A DNA stretch of 7,655 bases from an uncultured Helicobacter sp. (GCA_947179285.1 CAMXAV010000024.1:1-7655); one strand, 5' to 3'. Counted from the stretch's first letter, positions 1 to 7,274 are shown. The notes: a model not told the origin generated them from the letters alone. Program-made: numbers and translations.

Positions 1-81
1 CCCGTATCTTATAGCTATTGCATCTCCACTTGAACCATTGCCAACAGGCAAAAAATCAATTTCATAACCAAAATTTGACAT
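1..81 (-). CDS. Probable metallo-beta-lactamase-fold hydrolase, N-terminal fragment
   Basis: Only the first 27 codons are present; the gene runs off the left edge. The ATG at 81 is preceded by a strong AAGGAG ribosome binding site with about 7 nt spacing. The peptide starts MSNFGYEIDFLPVGNG and continues SSGDAIAIRYG. From memory, an EIDFLPVGNG start followed by SGDAI and RYG is typical of metallo-beta-lactamase-fold hydrolases related to the ComEC C-terminal domain, often annotated as MBL fold metallo-hydrolase and often found in accessory or defence-type neighbourhoods. The metal-binding HxHxDH motif would lie outside the window, so catalysis cannot be judged. It is co-directional with the hsdR remnant, 97 nt downstream of its stop. 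A gene start is well supported; the family call is tentative. Confidence 0.55.
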   Translation of the reverse strand, partial: MSNFGYEIDFLPVGNGSSGDAIAIRYG

Positions 82-116
82 TGTAATATCTCCTTAATTT
101 ATTTTTTAATGTTAAT

Positions 117-130
117 ACAAATTCATTTGT
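117..130. repeat. Small AT-rich inverted repeat upstream of the MBL-fold gene
   Basis: ACAAAT, a TC spacer, then ATTTGT form a perfect 6-bp dyad in the 97-nt gap between the hsdR stop and the start codon at 81. It lies 36-49 nt upstream of that start codon, where a promoter or operator could be. No clear -10 box can be fixed in this AT-rich gap. The dyad could be an operator or a chance palindrome. Confidence 0.25.
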
Positions 131-885
131 TTTAAACCTCACTCATTCCTAAATAGGCGTTCTACTAAATACGACAACCTACCCCACCAACGCCATTCCA
201 AGCTCATCGATGAGTGTTTCGAGCGATTCCTTGAACAATGCCTTTGCGCGATACAGCCCGCCCAAACTCTCGCAAATCTCTTGAATATCGGCAATTTCGG
301 CGATTCCATTTGCGATGATGTAATCTCTGATGAGCTCCAAAAATGCCTCCTGCTCGGGGCTGAAGCGTATACCTTTTTGCAAGCAGCGTCCAATCCACAA
401 ATTATAGCGCGAAATGGAAACAATTGCAAAATCTTGCAGCCTATCGTCATGATGCAGCGCGTAGCGCACGAGGCTGATGAGATTCGTGAGGTTCTTGCTC
501 GGATTCCTGCTGACCCTGTCTTTATCGCGCAAAGCAAACGCATTCCAGAGGCTTGGAATGTCCATGAACTCGTGCTTTAGCTTGGTTGCGAGCTCGCTAA
601 TCACCCTATATGTCAGGTGGCGATTCTTGTAATCCCGCGCATAGATGATGCTTAGCGCCTCGATTTCGTCCTTGTTTCTCAAGATAAAATCAAGGAATCT
701 ATTGATGAGATTCTGCTCATTTTGCGTGTCAAACCCCGTGTGCAGTACGCAATCTTGCGAGGTTTCATCGATGTAGATTTTGCTCTTTCTTGCCATTGCT
801 AGAAGCTGATTGCAAAAGCTTTCATCTCTGAAAATCTCTAGCGGGTTGCTTGGGGATTCCTTGTTGTGGGATTCCTCATTTTGAG

Positions 886-909
886 ATTCTTCGCCTAAAG
901 GCTCAGAAT
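886..909 (-). repeat. Dispersed hairpin repeat inside the hsdR frame
   Basis: Read on the minus strand, this copy runs from TGTCATTCTGA (at 913) to GAAGAATCTCAA (ending at 881). It folds as an outer stem ATTCT/AGAAT, a GA/GA internal loop, an inner stem GCC/GGC and a TTTA loop. The same 11-nt left flank and 12-nt right flank occur at 7431-7441 and 7458-7469 around a different inner stem, so this is a copy of a dispersed element. It is translated in frame as CHSEPLGEESQ, giving a cysteine-containing, low-complexity insert between the helicase and C-terminal domains. Confidence 0.8.
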
Positions 910-1042
910 GACAAATGGGAGACTCGGAATGACAAGGGAGATTGGGTTCAGAATGATAAGAGGGAGGCACAGAATCACAAATAGGAGGCTCGGAATCGCA
1001 CAAAAAATTTTCAGCTTGACAGCTGGGAATCTCGGTTTGGCA
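906..1042 (-). repeat. Degenerate 21-nt tandem repeat array (7-residue units) in hsdR
   Basis: Seven units recur with plus-strand start points at 906, 927, 951, 972, 993, 1014 and 1035. The spacing is 21 nt throughout except one step of 24, so the reading frame is kept. In the translated strand the units are CQTEIPS, CQAENFL, CDSEPPI, CDSVPPS, YHSEPNLP, CHSESPI and CHSEPLG (residues 312-361 of the 598-codon frame). The last unit is the start of the dispersed hairpin repeat. Units farther from the hairpin are increasingly unlike it. The array lies in the linker between the helicase domain and the EcoEI_R_C domain. Confidence 0.8.
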
Positions 1043-2190
1043 AGGCGAGGGCGCGGCTTGAAAAAGTGAGCGTTCGGAACACTCTGAATCGGCAAACTCC
1101 AAAATCTCGCCCGCAAGGGCGCAGAGGCTCTTGCCGCTCGAATCTTTTAGGCTCGCATTATCGTCATCGCCTAATTTGAGTTCTAGGCGACTTAGCCTCG
1201 AGGCAAAGCTTAGCAGCACATCTTTTTCATAGTTATCTTTTTCTACACTCTCGCGTATGCAATTTAAAATCTCTTTGAAGTTCAAGGATTTTTTGCGCTC
1301 AAGCGGACGCGAATCGAGCTTTTGGCTCTCGCTCACGCCGACTGCATCGACTACATAAAAATGCGTCTTGGAATCCGCATTTGGCGTAACCGCGCGTAAA
1401 TCCTCGCGATGAATGCTGCGCACACCGCGCCCAACCATTTGCGCATAGTAGCTCGCCGACTTAATGTTGCGCATAAAAATCAAAACTTCGAGCGGCTTAA
1501 TGTCTGTGCCTGTGGCTATCATATCCACAGTTACGGCGATTCTAAATTGCTTGGAATTTCTAAAACTATTAATGAGCTCGTGCGGATTCTGATTGCCGAT
1601 ATTATAGGTGATTTTTTGCGCAAATGTATTGCTTTCGTTAAACACTTCGCGTGCAATGCGCACAATCTCTTCGGCGTGGTTATCGTCTTTGGCAAAAATC
1701 AAGGTTTTGGGCAAATAGCTTGGCTTTCGCTCGGGGAAAAGCTCTGTGAATACTTTGTCTTTATAGGTCTGTAAAATCGTGCGAATCTGGCTGGGGGCGA
1801 GCACGGAGCGGTCTAGGTCTGTTTTAGAATATTCTAAATCTTCTTCTAGGGTTTCATAGCCGATTTTTCGCGTCTCTTTGTCGCGAAATGGTACTTGAAA
1901 TTCTGCGCTTGCTTCAATGACGCTGCATTTTTTCGCTGATTTGAGTTTTGATTCTAAAGATTTCATAGCCCACATTGACTTTATCGAGAATGGATTTTTC
2001 TAAGTCATATTGCGCCACGACATTTTGGGCGAAAAAACCTAACGTATGTTTCGAGGGTGTCGCGCTAAGCCCAATAAGAAACGCGTCAAAATATTCAAGC
2101 ACTTGCCGTCATTGTCCATAAATGCTGCGGTGGCATTCATCGATGATGATAAAATCAAACGTATCAATGCTCTTTAATATATTTTAACCC

Positions 2191-2202
2191 TTGTGCGCAC
2201 AA
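2191..2202. repeat. Perfect 12-bp palindrome at the hsdR/FGE-like junction
   Basis: TTGTGCGCACAA is a perfect palindrome just past the point where hsdR homology ends and 28 bp before the stop of the FGE-like gene. CCTTGT (2189-2194) and ACAAGG (2214-2219) form a second, wider inverted repeat around it. There is no downstream T-run on either strand, so it is not a typical intrinsic terminator. It may mark a recombination junction or be a transcription-end hairpin. Confidence 0.4.
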
Positions 2203-2229
2203 TCAGACGATTTACAAGGCTCGACAACA

Positions 2230-3004
2230 TCAATCCTCGACTTCCATGACAAGGCGAAATCCTAAATTCTGCACTTTCGTATCTGGCGTCTCTCGCCAAC
2301 GATACGATGAACGGGTGGGAAACTCTGCCCCGTCCTTGCTGCCGCCGCGATAAGCCCGTCCATAGCCGCTTGCCGCTCCTTTGGGGTCGATTTTGGCGCT
2401 CTTAGAATAATAATCCCTGTCGTACCAATCATGCACCCACTCCCGCACATTACCCGACGTATCATAGATTCCAAAAGCATTTGGCTTTTTTGTGCCAACG
2501 GGGTGCGTTGTTTCTTTTGCATTGGCGACTACCCAAGCATGCTCTATCAACTTAGATTGTTCATTGCCCCAAAAATAACGCGTTTTTGTTCCACCTCTTG
2601 CCGCATATTCCCATTCTGCTTCTGTTGGCAATCTGTATCGACTATGCTCCTCGCGCGCATTTAACTTTTTGATAAATTCCTGCACGTCATTCCACGAGAC
2701 ACTATCAACGGGATTATTGTCTCCCTTATGATAACTTGGATTTTGCCCCATCACATCTTCCCATTGCTTTTGCGTTACTTCATAAATACCAATATAAAAT
2801 GGCTTCGAGATTGGTAACTTCGTGCTGTGGTCTTTCGTCATCTTTGCCCTCATTATTCAATGATGGATCTTCGCCCATCATAAAACTTCCTGCTGGAATC
2901 AACGTAAAAACCATACCAATACTATTGGTATAATCTTGAGCCTGCATGCTCATTGGGATTCCCCATAGACATAAAAACGATAATGCCAAACGTGTCTTTT
3001 TCAT
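2230..3004 (-). pseudogene. Exported FGE-sulfatase (SUMF1/PvdO-fold) family protein, frameshifted
   Basis: The ATG at 3004 follows an AAGGA ribosome binding site and encodes a Sec signal peptide (MKKTRLALSFLCLWGIPM, probable cleavage after SMQA near residue 22). The first frame ends soon after ERPQHEVT; the second carries on with ISKPFYIGIYEVTQKQW. Removing one base in the ACCAATC stretch (about 2809-2816) joins them into a 257-residue protein. Hallmarks, in joined numbering, are IGMVFTLIPAGSF (about 30-42), YRLPTEAEWEYAARGG (123-138), NAFGIYDTSGNVREWV (175-190), RGGS (219-222) and NLGFRLV (246-252), a complete FGE-sulfatase domain (PF03781 type). True formylglycine-generating enzymes carry catalytic cysteines just after RGGS; here the mature protein has no cysteine at all, so it is not an FGE oxidase. 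It probably acts, or acted, in the periplasm in a binding or scaffolding role, which is inference. The break is not in a homopolymer, so it is either a real mutation or a sequencing error. Confidence 0.8.
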
Positions 3005-3110
3005 CTTGCTTCCTTGTGTGTTGGTATTTAAAGTTTGCAATGGGCTTTTGCCAAATCGGGTTTGGAATCCGTTACCCCCAAAGCCCCCACCCCACCGCAA
3101 ACGATTCGCC

Positions 3111-3116
3111 ATTATA
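3111..3116 (-). promoter_or_regulatory. Extended -10 promoter candidate for the FGE-like gene
   Basis: On the minus strand the sequence reads TGCTATAATG, a perfect extended -10 (TGnTATAAT) about 107 nt upstream of the start codon at 3004. No good -35 is visible, which is common in epsilonproteobacterial sigma-70 promoters. It lies in the 208-nt divergent gap between the left-reading FGE-like gene and the right-reading gene at 3213. I see no equally clear promoter for the rightward gene in this gap. Confidence 0.5.
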
Positions 3117-3212
3117 GCACAAATGGGCGCAAAGGGGGCACAGAATCTGCCACGCCAACAAGGCACAATTTTTGCTTGTGGTGTTGCAAGATTCCAAATG
3201 CAAAGGAAAAAT

Positions 3213-3536
3213 ATGAAAATAGATTCCAACTTCTCGACACTGCAACAAACCATAGCAAAAGAGAAAACAAAGGTGCAAGACGAGGCAGAGAACGACACAG
3301 AGGGCGCAGGGAACGCGTGGTTTGCGCAATTGCTCGCCAATCTCGAGAACAAATCGCTCGACCAAATCGCCGAGCGGCTCAAAGACACGCCCCATTATCT
3401 CGAGCAAATCGCCTTTGAGCGCGAGCAAAAAGGCGCGAAAGACCCCGCGCCGCTCTATGCCATAAACGGCGCGCAAGACAATCTCGAAAAAATCCTCGAA
3501 CAAGTGCAGATTCGTAACAAATTGCGCGAAAATTAG
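3213..3536 (+). CDS. Unrecognised 107-residue hydrophilic, mostly helical protein
   Basis: I do not recognise this gene. The ATG at 3213 has an AAAGGA ribosome binding site at 3202-3207, whereas the open frame farther upstream is rich in unlikely residues and covers the divergent promoter region. The protein starts MKIDSNFSTLQQTIAKEK, lacks a signal peptide or membrane helix, and is rich in Glu, Lys, Gln and Asn. Residues 36-75 (WFAQLLANLENKSLDQIAER followed by DTPHYLEQIAFERE) look like two amphipathic helices. Residues 88-105 (QDNLEKILEQVQIRNKLR) have coiled-coil character. It reads in the same direction as purH, with 70 nt between them, and may share its transcript. Base composition matches the neighbouring core genes, so it is probably resident. 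A cytosolic protein with protein-protein contacts is plausible; no function is claimed. Confidence 0.7.
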   Translation: MKIDSNFSTLQQTIAKEKTKVQDEAENDTEGAGNAWFAQLLANLENKSLDQIAERLKDTPHYLEQIAFEREQKGAKDPAPLYAINGAQDNLEKILEQVQIRNKLREN

Positions 3537-3578
3537 CGGCAAAAACGGGCAAACGCAAAACGATTAGCCAACTCCTTG

Positions 3579-3584
3579 TATCAT
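3579..3584 (+). promoter_or_regulatory. Weak -10 candidate upstream of purH
   Basis: TATCAT lies in the 70-nt gap before purH, 22 nt upstream of its start codon, preceded by CTTG. If used, transcription would begin close to the AAAGGAT ribosome binding site (3594-3600). The leader would be very short, so the candidate is weak. No PurR-like palindrome or riboswitch-like fold is apparent in the gap. Confidence 0.2.
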
Positions 3585-3606
3585 GCAAAGAAAAAAGGAT
3601 AGGACG

Positions 3607-5130
3607 ATGAAAGCCCTGCTTAGCGTGAGCGACAAAAGCGGAATCGTTGCGTTTGCAAAGGAGCTTTGCGCGTTTGGATATGAGATTCTCTCGACAGGTG
3701 GGACGCTCGCCGCGCTGCGCGAGGCGGAAATTTTGGCGACAGATGTTGGCGAATACACGGGCAGCGGCGAGCTCTTTGGCGGGCGCGTCAAGACATTGCA
3801 CCCCAAAATCCACGGCGGGATTCTCTTTCGCCGTGAGCAAGACGTGGAGGTTGCAGAGGAACACGGAATCGAGCCCATCGACCTTGTTTGCGTCAATCTC
3901 TACCCATTTGCCGCGACCGTGCAAAACACGAACGATTGGGACACGATTATCGAAAACATCGACATCGGGGGACCAGCGCTCATTCGCGCGGCGGCGAAGA
4001 ACTTCGCCGATGTGATTGTGCTGACAAGCCCAAACGATTACGCGACAGCTCTTGACGCGCTCAAGAACGGCGGCAACACGCTCGACTTTCGGCGCGGGCT
4101 TATGCAAAAAGCCTTCGAGCACACAGCCGCGTATGACGCGATGATTGCAAACTATATGAACATGCGAATCGACAACAACTTCGGCGCGACACACTTCATC
4201 GCCGCGCACAAAGTCTGCGCGACAAGCTATGGCGAAAACCCGCACCAACGCGGCGCGCTCTACGAGACGGGCGCGTTTTGGGGCAACATCGCCACGCTCA
4301 AGGGCGCACCGAGCTTCAACAACTATGCCGACCTCAACCAAGCGCTAAAAATCGCGACAAACTTTGGCGCGTGCCCCGCCGTGGCGATTGTCAAGCATGG
4401 CAACCCCTGCGGATTCGCGCTGCGCGACACATTGGCAGAATCATACAAAGCCGCGCTCGCCTGCGACCCCATCTCTGCCTATGGCGGCGTTGCGGCGATT
4501 AATGGAATCCTCGATGAGCCGCTCGCGAGGCTCATGAACGAACACTATCTCGAAGTCATCATCGCCGCGCAAATCACGCAAGAGGCGCAAGACATCTTCG
4601 CGGCAAAAAAGCGCATCAAGCTCTTTGCGACAAACTCTGACGCATTGCAGATTCCGCGTGATGCAATCAACTTCAAGCACATCGAGGGCGGCTTTTTGCT
4701 GCAACAGGCAGACCGCGTGAGCGAGGCAGAGATTGCGAACATGCAATGCAAGAGCGCACGCACCGCGAGCGAACGCGAGCTGGACGACCTCGCGATTGCC
4801 TACAAAATCGCGGCGCTCACGAAGTCCAATTGTATCGTCTATGTCAAAGACAGGGCGATGGTGGCGATTGGAATGGGCATGACAAGCCGTGTCGATGCCG
4901 CGCTCGCCGCGCTGCGCAAGGCAGACGAGCTCAAAATCGACATGCACGGCGCGGTTTGCGCGTCTGAAGCCTTCTTTCCGTTTCGCGACAGCATCGACAG
5001 CGCTGCGAGCGCGGGAATCACGGCTGTAATCCAGCCCGGCGGCTCGATTCGCGACAAAGAGGTCATCGAAGCCGCGAACGAACACGAAATCGCCCTCTAT
5101 TTCACAGGAACGCGACATTTCTACCATTAA
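3607..5130 (+). CDS. purH: Bifunctional AICAR transformylase / IMP cyclohydrolase
   Basis: PurH carries out the last two steps of de novo purine synthesis in the cytosol: AICAR is formylated with 10-formyl-tetrahydrofolate to FAICAR, which is then closed to IMP. The 507-residue protein has the family's usual length. The N-terminal MGS-like cyclohydrolase domain (about 1-190) shows LLSVSDKSG (4-12), STGGT (29-33), LHPKIHGG (64-71) and [16 protein letters not shown] (117-132). The transformylase domain (about 200-507) shows GENPHQ (209-214), [10 protein letters not shown] (238-247), the catalytic KHGNPCG (263-269, Lys-His), SAYGG (290-294) and the classic C-terminus [12 protein letters not shown] through TGTRHFYH. 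The start at 3607 is chosen over the in-frame ATG at 3583 because [12 protein letters not shown] is the normal N-terminus and AAAGGAT is well placed. hemL follows after 13 nt, so the two are probably co-transcribed. Intact, with no missing key residue. Confidence 0.97.
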   Translation: MKALLSVSDKSGIVAFAKELCAFGYEILSTGGTLAALREAEILATDVGEYTGSGELFGGRVKTLHPKIHGGILFRREQDVEVAEEHGIEPIDLVCVNLYPFAATVQNTNDWDTIIENIDIGGPALIRAAAKNFADVIVLTSPNDYATALDALKNGGNTLDFRRGLMQKAFEHTAAYDAMIANYMNMRIDNNFGATHFIAAHKVCATSYGENPHQRGALYETGAFWGNIATLKGAPSFNNYADLNQALKIATNFGACPAVAIVKHGNPCGFALRDTLAESYKAALACDPISAYGGVAAINGILDEPLARLMNEHYLEVIIAAQITQEAQDIFAAKKRIKLFATNSDALQIPRDAINFKHIEGGFLLQQADRVSEAEIANMQCKSARTASERELDDLAIAYKIAALTKSNCIVYVKDRAMVAIGMGMTSRVDAALAALRKADELKIDMHGAVCASEAFFPFRDSIDSAASAGITAVIQPGGSIRDKEVIEAANEHEIALYFTGTRHFYH

Positions 5131-5143
5131 TATAAGGAATCCT

Positions 5144-6439
5144 ATGCAACTCACATGCAGTATCAACGATTTTAACGAAGCAAAACAGGTGATTGTCGGC
5201 GGCGTCGATTCGCCCGTGCGCGCGTTTAAGGCTGTTGGCGGCACGCCGCCGTTTATCCACAGCGCGAAGGGAATCTACCTCTATGACGAAGACAACAACC
5301 GCTACATCGACTTTGTCCAAAGCTGGGGACCGCTGCTTTTTGGGCATTGCGATGCCGACATCGAAGCCGCGCTCATCGACACGCTCAAGAAGGGCACGAG
5401 CTACGGCGCGCCCACAACGCTCGAAACTTACCTTGCCAAGCTCATCATCGGCGCGGTCGAGGGTGTCGACAAGCTGCGCTTCGTAAACAGCGGCACAGAA
5501 GCCACGATGAGCGCCATTCGCCTCGCGCGCGCCCACACGAAGCGCGATGCGATTATCAAGTTCGAGGGCTGCTACCACGGGCATAGCGATTGCCTGCTTG
5601 TCCAAGCGGGTAGCGGGCTCGCGACCTTTGGCGCACCAAGCTCGCCCGGAATCCCCGATTCGATTACGCGCCACACGCTGCTCGCGCGCTATAACGACAT
5701 ACAGAGCGTGCGCGACTGCTTCGCCAAAGCGCCGATTGCATGCGTCATCATCGAGCCCATCGCAGGCAACATGGGGCTTGTGCCCGCAAAAGTCGAGTTC
5801 TTGCAAGCGTTGCGTGCGCTATGCGATGAGCACGGCGCTGTGCTGATTTTTGACGAAGTGATGAGCGGCTTTCGCGCCTCACGCAGCGGCTCGTTTGCGT
5901 TTCATGGTGTCCAAGCCGACCTGCTTACGTTTGGCAAAGTCATCGGCGGCGGGCTGCCCGTTGGCGCGTTTGGCGGCAAAGCCGACATCATGCAGCTGCT
6001 TAGCCCCGAAGGCGCGGTGTATCAGGCAGGCACGCTAAGCGGCAACCCGCTCGCGATGGCGGCGGGAATCGCCGCGCTTAGCAAGATTGCGCACGATGCC
6101 ACGCTCTATGAGCGCCTCGAGACGCTCGCAAACCAGCTTATGGACGGCTTTCGCCAAGCGGCAGACGCGCAAAGAATCCCGCTGCAAACGACCGTGCGCG
6201 GAAGCATGTTTGGCTTCTTCTTCAACACCGCGCCCGTGAATAACTTCGATGACGCGCAAAAGTCGGACACAAAGATGTTTGCCCGATTCTTTCGCGGCTG
6301 CTTGGAGCGCGGAATCTACCTCGCCTGCTCGCAGTTTGAGACGGGCTTTGTCTCTGCGCCGATGAACAGCGAACACATCGAGATGACCATCAGCATTGCC
6401 GCCGATGTTTTCAAAGAGATAGCAAATGGACGAATCTAA
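5144..6439 (+). CDS. hemL: Glutamate-1-semialdehyde 2,1-aminomutase
   Basis: HemL is the PLP enzyme that converts glutamate-1-semialdehyde, made by HemA from Glu-tRNA, to 5-aminolevulinate, the first committed tetrapyrrole precursor in the C5 pathway. The 431-residue protein matches family length and fold-type I aminotransferase layout: [11 protein letters not shown] (18-28), [10 protein letters not shown] (115-124, cofactor phosphate contacts), EGCYHGHSD (141-149), IEPIAGNMG (203-211), FDEVMSGFR (236-244, Asp237 for the pyridine nitrogen) and [17 protein letters not shown] (262-278) with the Schiff-base lysine at 265. The ATG has AAGGA at 5134-5138. It sits 13 nt after purH, and its last 14 nt overlap the next gene, which implies an operon with translational coupling. 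Intact. Confidence 0.97.
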   Translation: MQLTCSINDFNEAKQVIVGGVDSPVRAFKAVGGTPPFIHSAKGIYLYDEDNNRYIDFVQSWGPLLFGHCDADIEAALIDTLKKGTSYGAPTTLETYLAKLIIGAVEGVDKLRFVNSGTEATMSAIRLARAHTKRDAIIKFEGCYHGHSDCLLVQAGSGLATFGAPSSPGIPDSITRHTLLARYNDIQSVRDCFAKAPIACVIIEPIAGNMGLVPAKVEFLQALRALCDEHGAVLIFDEVMSGFRASRSGSFAFHGVQADLLTFGKVIGGGLPVGAFGGKADIMQLLSPEGAVYQAGTLSGNPLAMAAGIAALSKIAHDATLYERLETLANQLMDGFRQAADAQRIPLQTTVRGSMFGFFFNTAPVNNFDDAQKSDTKMFARFFRGCLERGIYLACSQFETGFVSAPMNSEHIEMTISIAADVFKEIANGRI

Positions 6440-6716
6440 GCCCAAATACCGCGACCTCATCATAGGGTTTAACGACCTCACGCTTGGAATCTCCATTGTC
6501 ATCGCCGTGTTCATCGGCGTTGGGCTTGGCTATGGCTTGCGTTGGCTGTTTGGAATCTCGTGGTTGCTGTGGGTTGGCGTTTTTTTTGGCGTGAGCGCGG
6601 CGATTCTGAATGTCTATAAAGCCTATAAACATCAGCAAAAAGAGCTATCCGAGCTCGCAAACGACCCGAAATATCGCTACCAAAAACCTAATGATGATGA
6701 CGAAGACGAGGATTAA
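6426..6716 (+). CDS. AtpZ/AtpI-like two-helix membrane protein
   Basis: This 96-residue protein has a short hydrophilic N-terminus ([10 protein letters not shown]), two hydrophobic helices (about 18-40 and 44-63) and a charged tail ending in DDDEDED. The first helix contains glycine-spaced [13 protein letters not shown] (31-43), the pattern of the AtpZ/AtpI family (PF09527 type), small proteins linked to F1Fo ATP synthase assembly or divalent-cation supply. I infer an inner-membrane location. It starts inside hemL (14-nt overlap) with only a weak AAGAGA ribosome binding site at 6415-6420, so translation probably depends on coupling to hemL. The gene ends overlapping the start of the next one. 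From memory, a similar small membrane protein follows hemL in Campylobacter jejuni. A T8 run at 6580-6587 lies in the second helix (Val-Phe-Phe). Confidence 0.8.
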   Translation: MDESKPKYRDLIIGFNDLTLGISIVIAVFIGVGLGYGLRWLFGISWLLWVGVFFGVSAAILNVYKAYKHQQKELSELANDPKYRYQKPNDDDEDED

Positions 6717-7236
6717 GCTCGCCGCTTTGCCGCCGCTCGCGTTGCTTGTGGGCTTGGTTGGCGCGTGGGCTGTGGGCGGCTCGGCTTGGAGCGTGTTGGG
6801 CGGCTTTGTCGCGAGCACGTGCGTGATTCTTGCGAGCTGGCAGCGCGCGTTTGCGAATGTTCAAAACGCGTTGCAATCCGATGCCGCTGTGGCTTTGGCA
6901 CACGAGACGACAGCGAGGCATGATGCGGAGCTCGCCGAGTCGCTTGACGCGCAAAAGGAAAACGCGGAATCGGGGCAATCAACAGGGCAGCTGGGCGCAG
7001 CAGATTCTGGGCAAAAAAAGCCCAAGCGCCTCGCCTTTTTTGCGCGCAGCTTTCGCAGCGGCGCGGGGCTTTTTGTCGCGCCCTTTCGCTTGGGCGCGTA
7101 TATTTTGCTTGTTGTCATCTTTTTTGCGCTCTTGCGGCACAATGTCTTTGGCGTTTTCTCGTTTTTGTTTGGCAGCTTTCTTGCGCTTGGCGCGTTGCTT
7201 GTGTGTTTGTTGATAGATAGCAAAACGAGGGATTAA
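6691..7236 (+). CDS. Unrecognised integral membrane protein, four predicted helices
   Basis: I do not recognise the family. The 181-residue protein has predicted membrane helices at about 11-29, 32-49, 134-149 and 152-175. A hydrophilic loop (about 55-120) is rich in Ala, Glu, Asp and Gln, and its Lys/Arg-rich end (QKKPKRLAFFARSFR) should lie on the cytoplasmic side. Three ATG codons in a row (6691, 6694, 6697) lie inside the end of the AtpZ-like gene. The DNA encoding that protein's acidic tail is thus also the start of this gene ([10 protein letters not shown]) in another frame. No separate ribosome binding site is evident, so reinitiation after the upstream stop at 6714-6716 is likely. Starts farther upstream in the frame would add a long non-membrane extension with no ribosome binding site. 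An A7 run flanked by GGGC/GCCC (7009-7023) lies in the loop. The last gene of the apparent operon; its operon mates suggest membrane physiology, nothing firmer. Confidence 0.75.
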   Translation: MMMTKTRIKLAALPPLALLVGLVGAWAVGGSAWSVLGGFVASTCVILASWQRAFANVQNALQSDAAVALAHETTARHDAELAESLDAQKENAESGQSTGQLGAADSGQKKPKRLAFFARSFRSGAGLFVAPFRLGAYILLVVIFFALLRHNVFGVFSFLFGSFLALGALLVCLLIDSKTRD

Positions 7237-7267
7237 AAATGTGTTAAAGTTTTTTGGGATTGTACGA

Positions 7268-7273
7268 TATAAT
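7268..7273 (+). promoter_or_regulatory. TATAAT -10 box candidate
   Basis: A perfect TATAAT, with TTAAAG (7244-7249) 18 nt upstream as a possible -35. Initiation would fall near 7280, at the edge of the first GGAGGTGCG repeat, so any transcript would begin with that hairpin. No gene starts nearby. The transcript could be a small RNA or a long leader for the gene at 7623. It could also be chance in an AT-rich gap. Confidence 0.35.
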
Positions 7274-7274
7274 C

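Larger units (their letters stand above)
179..2183 (-). pseudogene. hsdR: Type I restriction endonuclease subunit R (EcoEI-like HsdR), truncated and disrupted remnant
   Basis: HsdR is the ATP-driven translocase and nuclease subunit of type I restriction-modification complexes. What remains starts in the first helicase half: motif II is DECH (2130-2141), followed by HRSIYGQ and a TGA stop (2109-2111) where a tryptophan is expected. The same frame continues through LSATPSKHT (motif III) to YEIFRIKTQISEK. It then breaks at an A6 run (T6 on the plus strand, 1928-1933), where dropping one A restores ISEKCSVIE. The remaining frame, opening at 1975, gives 598 codons: TLIFAKDDNHAEEIV (residues 91-105, motif IV), VTVDMIATGTD (148-158, motif V), QMVGRGVR (179-186, motif VI), a repeat-filled linker (about 312-380), then an EcoEI_R_C-like C-terminal domain (about 400-598) ending naturally. 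The PD-(D/E)xK nuclease domain and Walker A are absent; the neighbouring FGE-like gene occupies that side. Upstream of 2183 the frame hits TAA and homology fades. No hsdM or hsdS is visible. Almost certainly not a working restriction subunit. Confidence 0.88.

Noticed and set aside
906..1042. CRISPR array in the 21-nt repeat region
   Set aside because: Units abut without spacers, are degenerate, and keep a reading frame. This is a tandem repeat, not repeat-spacer architecture.
1928..1933. Phase-variable switch at the A6/T6 run in hsdR
   Set aside because: Six bases is short for slippage, and the gene also carries a nonsense codon and a 5' truncation, so restoring the frame would not restore HsdR.
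2946..3212. Upstream extension of the 107-aa gene to an ATG at 2946
   Set aside because: It would run through the start and promoter of the divergent FGE-like gene. The extension is low-complexity and unlike protein, and the ATG at 3213 has the better ribosome binding site.
3583..3606. Upstream ATG for purH adding MQRKKDRT
   Set aside because: PurH proteins begin at the [12 protein letters not shown] block, and the AAAGGAT site at 3594-3600 serves the start at 3607.
3379..4341. 320-codon minus-strand open frame across the 107-aa gene and purH
   Set aside because: It is antisense to clear purH. Long shadow frames are expected in GC-rich codons, and its Arg/Val/Ala-rich product has no motif.
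4441..5244. 267-codon minus-strand open frame across purH and hemL
   Set aside because: It is antisense to the two best-supported genes in the window and its product has no recognisable domain.
5102..5806. 234-codon minus-strand open frame over hemL
   Set aside because: It is the shadow of hemL, whose sense frame carries all PLP-enzyme motifs.
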